DNA of 64,000 nt from Schistosoma mansoni (GCF_000237925.1 NW_017386070.1:372001-436000), one strand, 5' to 3'. Shown: positions 12,540-24,400, numbered from the stretch's first letter. The notes: generated by a model from the letters alone, not told the origin. Numbers and translations: made by a program.

Positions 12540-15500
12540 GTAAGTATTTTTATACTCGCTTTTTTTGCTACCTAGCTGTAGCCATGTAATTTCAATTGCC
12601 AAATATGGATAAATAGTATGCTTATTACCATTTTTTTCAATTTGTTGCTCTACTTTCTCTTGATCACTTTCGGATAGATTCATGAATTTTCCGGACTGAG
12701 ATCCATTGTGCACCATGGCTGCCGCAAGATAAAAAGATTATTGCCCCTCGAACCTGTCCATTTACTTCCAGTTGAATTGCATATAAGATTGGCATTACAT
12801 TTAAGTCCGTTTTGCGTATTATTGGACTTATGGGTTTCGGACTAATTTCTTAACTTCGCAAATCGTTAAACGATTTCCGTTACTATATTATTTATAGATA
12901 TATGAGCTTCTGGATTTGTAACATGTTGTTTGTAGATTGCTTCACAAGTCTAAATTTTTATCATTCATCCCAATCAGCTATCATTTGTCAAGCTGTTTGC
13001 TTAATACCGTCAACTTTTTCTGTTTTACTAAACCTCTAACGGCTTCTTTAATTGCTCTTATACCCGAATTTAGGATGCATCTTCAGATTATCTTACACCT
13101 GGAAGGACAGAAACTTTAGGCGAGAGTTATGCGTTTTCTGGTATTGAGCATATTTTTGACCACCATTCAGGTAAGTTTATTTAAAAAGTTATGTTCAGTA
13201 CATCATGCCGCATCTAGTTTGTGAAAGTATCAATATCTGCTCATTCATAAGTAAAATGTATGACCTACTTCCGTAAACCACTTGTGTTTAAACAACTAAG
13301 GGTAGGGAGTGAAGTAGTCGAAAGCGTTGACAACTTCACTTATCTTGGAAGTCTGATCAGCCCTAATGGGTTAGTGTCTCACGAAATCTCAGCACAAATT
13401 CAAAAAGCTCGTTTGACTTTTGCCAACTTAAGTCACCTATGGCGAAGACGAGATATCCGTCTATCAATTAAGGGACGAGTATACTGCGCAGCAGTTCGCT
13501 CTGTTCTACTTTACGGCTGCGAAACATGGCCATTAAGAGTAGAAGATTGTCGGAAGTTACTAGTATTTGACCACAGATACCTTAGAAATATTTCTAGCAT
13601 CTGCTGGGATCACCGGTTAAGTAATAGTGAGGTTAGACAGAGGATATCAGGGAGTGATGGTAAATCAGTTGATGTCATGAATCTTCATCGACTGAGATGG
13701 TTGGGCCACGTGTTACGTATGTCTGAACATCGATTACCACAAGGCGCAATGTTGACTAGTGTAGGGGATGGTTGGAAGAGAGTTAGGGGCGGCCAAACCA
13801 AAACGTGGCATCAGTGCTTGAGGTCACTAACTTCTAATCCATGAACTGAAGCCTGAACTTTGCGTGTAGAAACAATTTGTTCAGCCTCTCACCCTTCCTT
13901 GGCCCTAATTCCCTTAATGGGTATGTTGTCGTTTTTTTCTCCTTTTATTTGATTATTATTGGTTTTTTGTTTTTTAAATTACTGTTTTACATTTTAAACT
14001 CTAATCAGTTACTATTACCTTATATAAGTCTTCTTGATTATTATGACCTTTGTGTTTGTCGCTTTTCTTCATATCTGTCAACTGGACTATTATCTGGCCC
14101 ATAAATTATTTTCTTCCTTACCCCTTGATTAGTACGTCACCTCATTTTTTTATTTATTGTCGAATCAATTTATAATGCAATCTTTCCTAGCCTCTTGTAG
14201 ACATACATTTTCCATATAACTATATAAACGAATGTACAGCTTAAGTAGATGATTTCGTCGAAAAGAAGATTTTCTTCGCAAGATTTAGTTATCTCAACTC
14301 CATTGTCTGGGAGATACTCGCACCAGCCCTGTTATGTTGATTCTTATTCATTGTATATATTGTTTTGTAGCTTGTAACAAACCGTGATTACAACCAGGGC
14401 ACTGTGGTAAAGGCCAAGATATTTTGACCCTCTTGTACTCTAAACAGTTTGGTTTTTTGCTTTCTTTTTCTTTTAGGCGCCGTAAATCGTTTGAGCTTTG
14501 CGAACCACGATTCAAGTCGTTTAGCTTTGGCTTCGTCTGATGGGACTGTATCCATCTGCCGTATCTCCCCAACTAATGGAGTTTTTTCCATTGCATGTGT
14601 TTTACCAGAATATCGTGTAAAACAAACAGAAATTACAGATATAGCCTGGTCTATGACCAACGAATTTCTAGCAAGTACGTCTCTAGATGGGAACATATGT
14701 TTATGGGATGTTGGAGAAGCTAAGCTGGCACGAGAGTATTTAAGTACGGAGCTGAAGCTTGGTCCACTGTTGACGTGCGCTTTCCAACCCGCAAACAATA
14801 ACATTTTCGCTGTTGGTAGCGTTACTGGAATTGTTCAGGTAAATCCATTAATTAAATAGTCTAATTTATGTCCTTAGAACACATAACATCAGTATTCATT
14901 ATAAACAGACTAACAGTTGAAAATATTTCGGAGGGTTCTGTGTATTTACTGCTGAGAAGTAGTAGGCTTGCTAAAAAACTGCAATTTCCCAACAATATCT
15001 TCAGTGTTCCTTAAATGATTTGGAGTTCGGATAAATGTTATCATTATATTTATGCAGAATAGCAATTATACCAGTTAAAAAATAAAATAAGTAGACCAAA
15101 TACATTTCCGAAAATTCCTCCCAGTGTTTGTGGATTGTACCGTTGGTTATCTAAGTGCTTGTTTGTCATGAATAATTACAATACCATATATATACGACCC
15201 GACTAACTCAGCATTATATAAAATAAAAGCGTGCATTCATCCTATCTTTATCTCTAGATCCGTAGTCTGGAATTCTTATGCTTTTTATTCGGCAACTCCA
15301 CTTTTCTGGGACTGCATCCCACATTTAATATTCATCGGTGTCACTGATACTACTACTTTGCTACGCTGTAGAGTATAGCAACTTGGATCGATACACATTC
15401 GCACCAGGTTCTACGTTGTTTACGACTGGCTGACTTTGTGTTTAAAGTAACGACTCCTCACAGATTAATCCTCGTACTATTGTATGCGTTTCTCAAATGT

Positions 15501-18500
15501 CAATAATCTAAACTATAGAATGGCATAATGTCATCTCCCGACACATACCTAGACTATCCAAACAGTCGTTTCTTAACCGAACAACGACTCCATCCTAGTT
15601 GTCTTTCTTTAACTTATCGTTATCTCACCAAAACTGTTGACATTAATCAGTTTGCTTGCACTATTTTGTACTCCTACTATGTATACGGTCAGTCAGTCAG
15701 CGACAACGTAGGACCAGGCACATATATGCATCGGTCCAAGTTGCCATACCTCGTTAGCACAACAAGATGAACACCGGATTCATAGAAGTAATTAATTTAG
15801 TGGTGGTAGTATAAAAAGAAAGGTTGTATATAAGGATATAGTGTAAGAAGGAAAAAAGTTATGAAACGATTTTAATCTCAAGGTTTAAGGGAAGATAAAG
15901 AGTGTATACACCTACGCCATTGTGATCGATTCTGAGCCATGTCACTCAGAGTCTCCAACCATTGGTTACGATAGTCACGCGGACCCCAACCAGGTAGTCT
16001 GCATCTACCAACATGACTCAGACTAGAAGTTAGTGACTTCAAGCACTGATGCCATGTTTTGGTTTGGCCGCCCCTAACTCTCTTCCAACCATCCCCTACA
16101 CTAGTCAACATTGCGCCTTGTGGTAATCGATGTTCAGGCATACGTAACACGTGGCCCAACCATCTCAGTCGATGAAGATTCATCACCTCATCAACTGATT
16201 TACCATCATTCCCTAATACCCTGTGTCTAACCTCACTATTACTTACCCGGTTATCCCAGCAGATGCTAGAAATATTTCTAAGGTATCTGTGGTCAAATAC
16301 TAGTAACTTCCGACAATCTTCTACTCTTAATGGCCATGTTTCGCAGCCGTAAAGTAGAACAGAGCGAACTGCTGCGCAGTATACTCGTCCCTTAATTGAT
16401 AGACGGATATCTCGTCTTCGCCATAGGTGACTTAAGTTGGCAAAAGTCAAACGAGCTTTTTGAATTTGTGCTGAGATTTCGTGAGACACTAACCCATTAG
16501 GGCTGATCAGACTTCCAAGATAAGTGAAGTTGTCAACGCTTTCGACTACTTGCCCCCAAATGCCCTAGTATGGCCGAGAGTGGGGAGAGCCCACTCTCCC
16601 TCTCGAAATGCTCTCACATGGCCAGCGAATATATAGCCTCTGCCAGGGAAGTCCTACTCACTGCCTTCTCGTGGCGGGGGTGTTGTTTACGAAAGTGAGA
16701 GGACGAAAAGCGAATGTCCGGCGCTTTAACCGGGTTGGTGGACACGGAGGGTCCACCTAGGGGAGTTGGAAAACCCTGATTCCAAACCAATGGTGCACAT
16801 GGGCTCCAGTATCCTGATGGAACGAATGGCGAATGAACCTGCTGCTGGTCAACGGCTACCATGGGACTGCATCTCCTCACGATGCTCCACTGCCTTGTGG
16901 ATCAGACCTTTCGTTCAAAGGCTCGGGGTGTGGCCCCCTAAGAAAACCACCTGTTTCAGTTCGGGCACCTGGGCAGTATCACAGCCCTCAAGCAAATCGG
17001 ATGAGATTTGTATGGCGCATATGTATCTGGTGCTTCCTTGTACCAATATTTATGTGTTTAAATAAATAAATAAATAATAATTTCGACTACTTCACTCCCT
17101 ATCCTTAGTTCAGGTGTTGATGCAGGCCAGTCCTGGAGTAACAATTTACATTTAGATGGGGAGAAACGCATCCCAAATATCCTGGCATTATTACTGAGTT
17201 CCAACAGAAGACTCTGCATTTTGTCAGTGTCTTCACCAAACAGGACTATGTCATCTGCGTATTCTAAGTCGATAAGTGAACCTCCTGGTAGAAGATCAAT
17301 TCCTGAAAATTCAGTCGACGAGAGTGTCATTTCCAGTAACAGGTCTATAATGAAGTTAAACAAAAATGGGGATAGTGGACAGCCTTGTCGGACACCACTT
17401 GAGGTTGTAAAATCAGACGACAGTTCGCCATAAGCTCTCACTCGACTGGTAGTGTTCGAGTAAAGAGCCTTCACAAGGTTTATGTACTTCTGAGGTACAC
17501 CTTTCAATGACATACACTGCCACAGAACCTCTCGGTCTACAGAGTCAAATGCTGCTTTTAAGTCAAGAAAAACTATCATTGTCGGACGCCGATAAACATG
17601 TCTGTGCTCTAAAACTTGACGAATGGTGAATATGTGGTCGATACAGCCACGACCAGGTCTGAAGCCAGCCTGATTTTCCCGTGTTTGCAGTTCACGAGTC
17701 TTAGTTAGGCGCCCGATAATTATTGAGGCTAGTATTTTAGATGCTATGTTAGTCAGACTAATCCCTCTATAGTTATCACAGGATGATTTTGGCCCCTTAT
17801 ATATTGGGACAATCAGAGATTGTGACCAGTCAGATGGGATTACGTCCGTTTCCCAGATTTTAGCCAGAATATTAGTCAACCTAATCGCTAAAATTGGACC
17901 ACCATATTTAAAGACCTCTGGAGCCAATCCTTCAGGACCAGCTGCTCTCCCTCGTTTCAGACTACTTATAGCCTTTTGAACTTCAAGTAGGGTCGAGGGG
18001 CCTACTTCAATGTTCCATTCAGGTTTTCTGGGAATAGTGGGTAGTTGTGCAGTAGCTGAAGGCCAGCTAAACTGCTCCTTAAAGTGTTCCGCCCATCGTT
18101 CTAAACGTTTGGGTTGAGAGCAGATAAGGGTTCCATCTTTTTCCGAGATCGTCTCACACTTGACTTCTTAATTCCGGTTTCTTTTATTAGTCTGAATAGT
18201 TGTCTGGTGTTGCCTACAGCCGCTGCCTTTTCCATCTCTTTTGCTTTCGTTGCCCACCACTGCTCACGATCGTTCCTTAGACTTTTAGTTAACCTAGATC
18301 TGATTTGTTTACGCTCTTCGTCGTGTTCAGAGCCTGATGGGATGAGTTTACGCGAATCCATCAGTGAAATAGACTTAGAAGAAATCCACTGGTTTTTTGG
18401 AGCCCTATGGTTTAAATAACTAATAGATGTTACTGCTGTTTCCACAGCTGTTCGTGTGTCTTTCCAAGCAGCATCTGGGTCAGTCTCGTTTACAGAACTG

Positions 18501-21348
18501 CCTAGATGTGAACTCAGTTGTTTCTGGAATTCGCATTTGGCTTTCTCGTCCTCCAGTTCAATCCTAATGGGTCTTCTTAGTTTACTTTTCCTGCGTCCAT
18601 TGAGGCGCAGACAAATGCGCGCTCGTATTAAAGCGTGATCAGAGTCTAAACAAGTATTCCAATACGAGCGACAATCTTCTATTGAGCCTCTCGAACGATG
18701 ACTGATGGCAATATGGTCTATTTGAGTCCATCGTTGGTTTGGTGTAGGTGGACGTCATGTTAGATGTCTCTCCTTATGCTTAAAATTAGTGTTTGCTAAA
18801 AATAAACGATTGTCTGAGCATAGTTGCAACAGACGATCACCATTATCGGTTCGTTGAGCCGGAATACTAAAACACCCACCTAAATGTCTTTCTGTTTGAT
18901 TTAAGCTGCCTACCTGGGCATTAAAGTCACCCTCTACGACTACTATGTCTGAGCGCTTAGCTTTCTGAAGAAGCTCAGAGAGTTTTCTGTAAAAGTCATC
19001 TTTCACTTCATCATGGCTGCATTCAGTGGGAGCGTAGGCAGAAACGACGAAAAGGCAACGACGTGTGTCCCTATCCTTCCGAGTTCTTACGGAGCCATTT
19101 AGCCGGACAGCACACAGGCGACTGTTAACGGGGATCCATTCTAAAAGTGCCTGTTCTGCCCTTGTACTTAGTGCTATGCCTACACCTGCAAGTCCACGAG
19201 AACTAGCCAACGGGTCGCCAGATACACAGAGGGTGTATTTCGTTGGCTGTCCATTTTGGCGAGGTGAGGTCAAGTGAATGACCACACTAGGATCCTGTAT
19301 GCGTGTTTCGGAGACACAGCATACATCAATCGTACGAGATTCTAGGGTTTTAGCTAAGGAGGCCTGTTGACCGATTTGACTTAAAGTACGTACGTTGAAG
19401 GCTCCAATGTGTAGTTTGGAGCGAGGTTTTAGTAGACCTGGGAGTGTTTCGCGCATTAGAATCGTTGGCCATGGTGACACTTGAGGAGGAAACCGGAACA
19501 GGAAGTTTAGTGTTGAAAGTCAAGGTAGAAGGAATAGTAGGAAATGAAGGAGATTGATTATGAATACAGTGGTCTTGAGTGCTGTTAGAGGTATGAGGGC
19601 AGTTGTCACTTCCCGGTTGCCCACACCGTGGAAGGGATTTTCTACAGGTACCTAAAAAGGAAATTGGGTTAGAAGCGGTCTTAGTGACCTGAGAGCGTGA
19701 CCGCAGTGCCCAAGGGACCATTGCTTGAGGTTGGTCACATACGAACTTTTTGTGGGTGATTTTTGTGTTAGCTCCGTACTTGTTGGGACCTTACCGTCGG
19801 AGACGGATATCCGTGGGACAAGGCAAGGTGTCCATTTTTAGGGTCGACCTTTTCTAACCCCACCCCTCCTTGTGGGAAGGCAGCATCGCTGTTGTGTTGG
19901 TTGTCTGAAGGAAACACCTTACTGCTGTCACACCTCTGTATAGTCAGCAGTACGACTTCGCCTTCGGACCTTGGGTTTGCTGCTTTTAGTCTCACCGCTC
20001 TTCAAACGACTTGCCTGGCATGGTAGGACCTTGAGGAACGATTGTTCCAGCCAGTATAGCTCGATTGAATCATCACGATAGGCAAGCTCGACCACCACGT
20101 CAAGGTAGCAGCAACGGTCGGGACCATGTATACGGTGAGTCTTTTAGTAGAGAATATGTCGAATACTATGCTTGTCTTTTTTCCACGTGAAACTACATTT
20201 AGGTTGTCATCGGAACACAATTCTATCACTTCAGCATTTTATGTGAAGCTTCATGGTTGTTTGTACACATAGCATTTACTTAGTCCTAAAGAGTATTTTT
20301 ATTACTCACACTTTCAAAGATTAAACATTCCTTCAGCTTTTTAAGATGTTTCTGTACTACACCACGCCCTTTATTATGTTCTTTTTAGATGGTGAATCTT
20401 TCCACAGGTAAGACATGTGTTAAAGGTATGGACCGTATTCACATAGCTGCTCAAGGTAGCAAAACTCGTCCAAATTCGTCAATCACTGAGCTACGGAGTC
20501 TTTTGGGTACAGGAAGTATTACAACTTTGGCTTTTGAAAATGCAACGGGCAATTATTTGTGGGTAGGAACTGATCGAGGCATAATCCAATCCTATTTATG
20601 TGATCCATCAACAGGTTTTATTATGAGATCACAACGTGTCGATATATCATCACTGAATCTGTCTGTCGTTCCAACCTGCCTTGAGAACGAAATAAAACTT
20701 GATGATTTGTTGCACGAAAGACCGCTTAGCACTCGGAAAACCTATCTCCTGTCTAAAGCAGATCAAAGTTTCAAAAGGTGGAGCAGTCTGAAGAGCCGAA
20801 CACGTACGAATAGTGGGATAGTTAAGTTACGTAGTAGTGAAGGTACATCGTTAACGCCAAGCATAACTAGTCTTTCTATATATTCATGGCTATCCAAAGA
20901 AAAAAGTGAGACATATTTGTTGATCAATGCAGCTGGTATCGGGCTATTGTTGCTTCGACTAACATTACATAATAGGAGCGTAATTCTGGAGCAAAGGTTT
21001 CCTGTGCACCATCGTCCTTTCAATTCCGTCCCAACAACACTTCGTCTTATTCATTCGTGTTTTGCACCACTCATATCATTCCGTTCTGGAGCTTGTGCTG
21101 CTAGTGGAAGTGAAGATTGCAATGTATACCTATATAATGTGTTGAGAAGTCGTAATGCAGACGCCGAGACAAGAAACAGTTCTTCTCCCAATAAACAAAC
21201 ATCTACGGGTGTTGTCACCATTTTACAGGGACATACGGCTCCAGTGCTAGATGTAGCTATCAGTTGGGACGAGAATATGTTAGCGTCGGCAGATGAGAAG
21301 GGCTCAGTAATTATATGGCGAAGGCAAGAAAAGTCTGAGGCAAGTTGA
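12156..21348 (+). CDS. WDR13: WD repeat-containing protein 13 orthologue (4 coding exons)
   Basis: The coding exons are 12156-12539, 13074-13170, 14477-14838 and 20389-21348. They join in phases 0, 1 and 0 to give 1803 nt, or 600 residues (human WDR13 is 485). The N terminus MSCDVWQQVLALDSRY matches the human MAAVWQQVLAVDARY, which fixes the start. Later blocks also match: GESYAFSGIEHIFD, DIAWSMTNEFLASTSLDG, CAFQPANNNIFAVG, LWVGTDRG, SFRSGACAASGSEDCNVY and GHTAPVLDVAISWDENMLAS. WDR13 is a nuclear WD40 beta-propeller, probably a scaffold, whose role is poorly defined. The extra length is in the N-terminal linker and in a Ser/Arg/Lys-rich insert between propeller blades in exon 4. Introns 2 and 3 carry LINE insertions, and intron 3 is 5550 nt. 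All splice sites are GT/AG. No canonical AATAAA is seen soon after the stop. Confidence 0.93.
13074..13170 (+). CDS. WDR13: WDR13 coding exon 2 (97 nt)
   Basis: A pyrimidine-rich tract and TTTAG precede GATGCATC, and the exon ends at TTCAG|GTAAGT. It encodes LGESYAFSGIEHIFDHHS, which aligns to human LSENYAFAGMYHVFDQHV. It is too short and too interrupted by flanking stops to appear as an isolated open frame. Phases (0 in, 1 out) agree with both neighbours. Confidence 0.9.
13285..13846 (+). mobile_element. RTE-clade LINE 3' fragment in WDR13 intron 2
   Basis: An open frame encodes the C-terminal domain of an RTE-type LINE protein: VDNFTYLGSLISPNG, LLYGCETWPLRVED, LHRLRWLGHVLRM and RVRGGQTKTWHQCL. 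It is in the same sense as the gene and is nearly identical to the antisense segment 15880-16551 in intron 3. It differs from that segment by a one-codon deletion (around 13671) and scattered substitutions. The similarity starts near the RVGSEVVE residues, so this is a strongly 5'-truncated copy. Its 3' UTR after 13846 does not match that of the intron-3 copy. Confidence 0.85.
14477..14838 (+). CDS. WDR13: WDR13 coding exon 3
   Basis: This exon follows a long pyrimidine tract ending TTTTAG and stops at TTCAG|GTAAAT. It encodes the first propeller blades: RLSFANHDSSRLALASSDG, DIAWSMTNEFLASTSLDG, LWDVGEAK and CAFQPANNNIFAVG. It is flanked on both sides by inverted copies of the same LINE 3' end. 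Confidence 0.92.
14839..15678. other. WDR13 intron 3, part before the LINE insertion
   Basis: This is AT-rich intronic sequence without recognised content. The 3' UTR of the antisense RTE element begins at 15690, after its target-site copy. Confidence 0.6.
15690..20125 (-). mobile_element. Near full-length RTE-clade LINE in WDR13 intron 3, with target-site duplication
   Basis: The element reads 5' to 3' on the minus strand. An N-terminal region (about 19995-19480) is followed by an endonuclease (HIGAFNVRTLSQIG, CVSETRIQDP, VVEGDFNAQVGS and an IDHIAIS block), a linker, and reverse transcriptase (SLIVPIYKGPKSSCDNYRGI, FLDLKAAFDSVD, SSGVRQGCPLSPFLF, YADDIVLFGED). The C-terminal domain (GCETWPLR, RWLGHVLRM) comes last. 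An 11-bp target-site duplication, ATGTATACGGT, flanks it at 15679-15689 and 20126-20136, and the 3' end carries TGAC repeats typical of RTE. Breaks are few: a TGG-to-TGA change near 18760, frame changes near 19450 and 18110, and the 529-bp insertion at 16552-17080. Without the insert it is about 3.9 kb. It sits antisense to WDR13. Confidence 0.9.
16552..17080 (+). mobile_element. 529-bp retroposon inserted in the RTE LINE, perfect 12-bp TSD
   Basis: It is flanked by TTTCGACTACTT at 16540-16551 and 17081-17092 and ends in an (AAAT)n tail on the plus strand. This is the mark of LINE-mediated insertion. The inserted sequence is GC-rich relative to the region and begins GCCCCCAAATGCCC. It interrupts the host LINE just after the residues EVVE. 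Open frames (16766-17069 plus, 16614-16880 minus) have no recognisable domain. It is either a SINE or the 5'-truncated 3' end of another LINE; no convincing pol III boxes were found, so the second is slightly favoured. Confidence 0.85.
20137..20388. other. WDR13 intron 3, end and acceptor
   Basis: AT-rich intron end with a pyrimidine run and acceptor CTTTTTAG immediately before exon 4. Confidence 0.7.
20389..21348 (+). CDS. WDR13: WDR13 coding exon 4 (terminal)
   Basis: It begins MVNLSTGKTCVKG, matching human VMNISTGKKVKGG, and carries the remaining blades: YLWVGTDRGII, LLINAAGIGLLLLRL, APLISFRSGACAASGSED and GHTAPVLDVAISWDENMLAS. It ends in SVIIWRRQEK close to the human C terminus VIVWRREQK. 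A Ser/Thr/Arg-rich stretch around 20760-20850 and a shorter one around 21150-21210 are absent from the human protein. Confidence 0.93.
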   Translation: MVNLSTGKTCVKGMDRIHIAAQGSKTRPNSSITELRSLLGTGSITTLAFENATGNYLWVGTDRGIIQSYLCDPSTGFIMRSQRVDISSLNLSVVPTCLENEIKLDDLLHERPLSTRKTYLLSKADQSFKRWSSLKSRTRTNSGIVKLRSSEGTSLTPSITSLSIYSWLSKEKSETYLLINAAGIGLLLLRLTLHNRSVILEQRFPVHHRPFNSVPTTLRLIHSCFAPLISFRSGACAASGSEDCNVYLYNVLRSRNADAETRNSSSPNKQTSTGVVTILQGHTAPVLDVAISWDENMLASADEKGSVIIWRRQEKSEAS

Positions 21349-21984
21349 AGAATGAACCTCTCTGTAAAGATCTAGTAATTACATGAGCCAAACACTTCGA
21401 TCGAATTGTTTTTTAAAACCACCTTTTATTTTCTCTTTTCATTCTACACATGTAAATATATGTTTTGTTAAGTAATGCAACTAATTTATCTAACTCTTAA
21501 GCCTTTGGTTCGTACTCGCTTGACTTCTTACTAATGTACTACAGTGCCACTGTAAGCCTACTTCCCTCAACGGATACCATTAGAAACCCTTTAGATTCCC
21601 ATTTTTCACACCGTTTTTGCGAGTATCTCCCGAAGAACTACTGATCCAGTTCATGAATTGGGCTGATCACAGCAAGGAAGTTCTCTAGCTTAAGCTTAAC
21701 TAATTGTTAATACACTAATGTAGCCTATAGCCCAAATTTCAACTGTACGTGAACTCTTCTCATCTAGTGATCCGTAAACTGTCCATAGGTTGCAGAAGAG
21801 AGGACTACACCTTGGTGATGCACAGACATACCTCCACTTAGGACTAACTAATACGACTCCAACCAAACGTAGTTGCGGCAAAATCTAGGCTTTCTCGAGC
21901 TATTCAGTGTTTATACTGTTCAAGTGACGGCCCAACAAAACGTGTGTAGCCGCGACAAAGACCTAGTTATCCAAAGCGAGTAAA
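21349..21984. other. WDR13 3' flank
   Basis: Presumed 3' UTR and intergenic sequence. ATATA-rich stretches near 21450 may serve as a non-canonical poly(A) signal; no AATAAA was found in the first 100 nt. Confidence 0.4.
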
Positions 21985-22980
21985 TTAGGTCTGGACAAGT
22001 CAGTCACAACGTAGAGCTTCGTAAGTAAGTACATCAGTTCGAGTTGTCATACCACATTAGCACAGAGATGTAGTTGTCGATTCAAATCCCATAGTGGTAA
22101 AGTAGTAAGAGGATAAGCATTAATGTGGAAGATTAGTATTTGGAGATGTTATTCAGGGAGTATAATCCAGTTAAATAATTTTGGAGAAAGAAAAAAAGAT
22201 AGAGACATGAAGAATCCAGAAGATTAGAATTTGGAAGGACACATAGAGTGGATGCATCTTCGCCATTGCAAACGATTTTGAGCCATGTCATTCAAGGTCT
22301 CTAACCATTATAAGGTTAATGTACTTCTTTGGTACTCCTTCAGTGACAAACACTGCCATAGAACCTTATGATCAACAGAGTCAAATGCCGCCTTAAGGTC
22401 GAGAAATGCTACTGTTGTAGGACGTCTGAATATGTGTCTATGTCCCATGACCTGGCTTAGTGCGAATATCGGGTCTATACAAACAGCCTGGTTCCCTAGT
22501 CTGCTCTTCACGACCTTTGATTAGGCATCGAAGTATAATTGAAGCTAATATTTTAGACACTATATTGGTCAAACTGATTCCTCTGTGATTGTCACAAGAG
22601 GACTTTTGTCCTTTCTTATAGACTAGCACAATCAGTGATTGGGACCAGTCAGATGGAATTACGTCCAGTTCCCAGATTCTACCTAAGACCTCAGTCAATC
22701 TCACTGCTAATACTGGACCCCCATCCTTAAAAACTCAGAGGCAAACCTGTCAGGGCCTGTTGCTCTTCCACACTACAGATTTCTAAAAGCTTTTTCAACC
22801 TCGTACAGAGTTGGGGGATTTACATTGACTTGCCATTCAGGTCGATTGGGGATAGTGGGAAACGAAAGTGTGGTTGAAGGCCAGTTGAACTGATCCCTTA
22901 AGTGTCCTGCCCATCGATCCAATCTCCTGGATTGAGAATGAATGATATGAGGTCTGAACAAGTGATCACGAAGCAATTAT
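21985..22980 (-). mobile_element. Decayed RTE LINE fragment with internal deletion
   Basis: Minus-strand pieces match the reverse transcriptase of the intron-3 LINE: AEVYEVEKAFRNL-like residues near 22773, DVIPSDWSQSLIVLVY, SSCDNHRGISLTNIVSKILASI, and AFLDLKAAFDSVDHKVLWQCLSLK. The frame changes several times. After the motif A region the sequence jumps near 22310 directly to the 3' end, so most of the catalytic core and the C-terminal domain are deleted. The 3' UTR shares a CGAACTGATGTAC region and a GTGACTGACT end (near 21990) with the intron-3 copy. It is older than that copy. Confidence 0.8.
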
Positions 22981-24400
22981 GGACCATATTATGTTTCACC
23001 TGTAGAACCATAAGTTACAAGTCAGCTGCTACTTTTAGTCTCGCCAAGAACCGTTCGTTTCATCAAGGCAGAGGTCAAACTGCTCTAGAAACCATCAAAT
23101 ATAGTCGTCCTCACTATTGATACCAATCTAAGATGGATCGTGTCACTTCACAAGTGCCATTTTGTGATCGCCTATGGACTGTCATCAAGACCCAAGCTGT
23201 TTGTAGTGTCCACATTCATATGCGTTATCAAATCTCAAGGTTTGACTTCTGACCGATCAGTATACAGGCCCGGTACGAGTTTGAGTTGAATAGTTGAGGC
23301 ATGGAGCTTTCATTGCTCTTCTGATTAACAGCACAAACTTTTAGTAGGAAAGAAGTGTTCGACTTCTTTCAGGACCAGATAACTTGAGTCGCATACGGAG
23401 GAAACACTTCACTTTTATTTGAAGTTGGCACTGACCATGAAGTTGAGGAGAACAATGAACAAACTATCCAGCCCAGAGAACAAAACTCCGCCTACAGGAC
23501 TTCGGTTCTCTTGGTTTGATCATCAACGGATTATCAAACAGAATAGTCTATGCTTGCAGGTAGTACTATCACTCTAGATTTTTGAAAATCAAACTGAGGT
23601 AAATCACCGCAGTCAACGGTCATTGAAGTTTGATGGTGGTGAGTAGCAATGTGTTCACCAAGAACCCACAGTGTGGCTTGGTGTGCAAACCTAGGTTGCT
23701 GCTACATGGCAACTATAGTTGAGGGCTTATCCAAACAGGTAGCGGACACAGCGAGCCGGGAGTACAGTATTGGTGCACTTATGGTCAGTATGATTAACGA
23801 ACTATTAGGTAAATGTACATGTTACGCATGGGAAGATTGTTCTGCGATACGAAACCAAACCAGGTATTCGGAGAGAGATGTAACCATTCAGATAGCTTTG
23901 TAAATTTCGAGTATATCAAGTTAAACCACATTACACGCAACTTCCCAGAAACTAGAGCTTCGGACAAAACTCCCTTATAATCTTAATCTCAATAACAAAC
24001 ATACCTAGTTAGGTCTCTTGTTTGTTAATCAACAACAACGTTGCCGATTTGGAGCCAAAATTAATAATGAATGGTCTTAATTCCGCAGATTGATACTGGG
24101 TGCTTCAAACCAAAAAAATACCTGAGAAACTAGTAGCCCCACGAACCGATTGAAGTCTAAATGTTGCATCAAAGCAGTATCTTAGAAAGATTTCCGGACT
24201 TGTATGCTACGAAAGGTAAACCTAGAAAGGCACAAGCCCCTGTGGACAGAATTACAGACTTTATGAGCAGGTAAGAATAAAAAACCACTGAATTCAATGA
24301 GCAAATATTCGTTGTAGCACAAACCTGAATTCCGACGGACGTACGATTATCCTAGTAAAAACAACACAAGTATCGTAGGATATCAATGATTAAACTAATA
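22981..24400. other. Intergenic sequence between LINE fragment and U2AF gene
   Basis: No supported gene. The plus-strand open frame 23649-23903 has a few conserved-looking cysteines but no known domain. The right end is the 3' flank of the U2AF gene. Confidence 0.5.

Noticed and set aside
13260-13844. 194-codon frame in WDR13 intron 2 as an alternative exon
   Set aside because: It is the C-terminal domain of an RTE LINE, nearly identical to the antisense copy in intron 3.
16766-17069. Plus-strand frames in the 529-bp retroposon as genes
   Set aside because: Two overlapping frames, no domain, and the block is bounded by a target-site duplication.
20002-20229. Minus-strand frame as a separate gene upstream of the LINE
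   Set aside because: It overlaps the LINE 5' end and its target-site duplication and shows no domain.
23649-23903. 84-codon plus-strand frame near 23.7 kb
   Set aside because: Weak resemblance to a LINE 5' region at best; no domain and no splice support.
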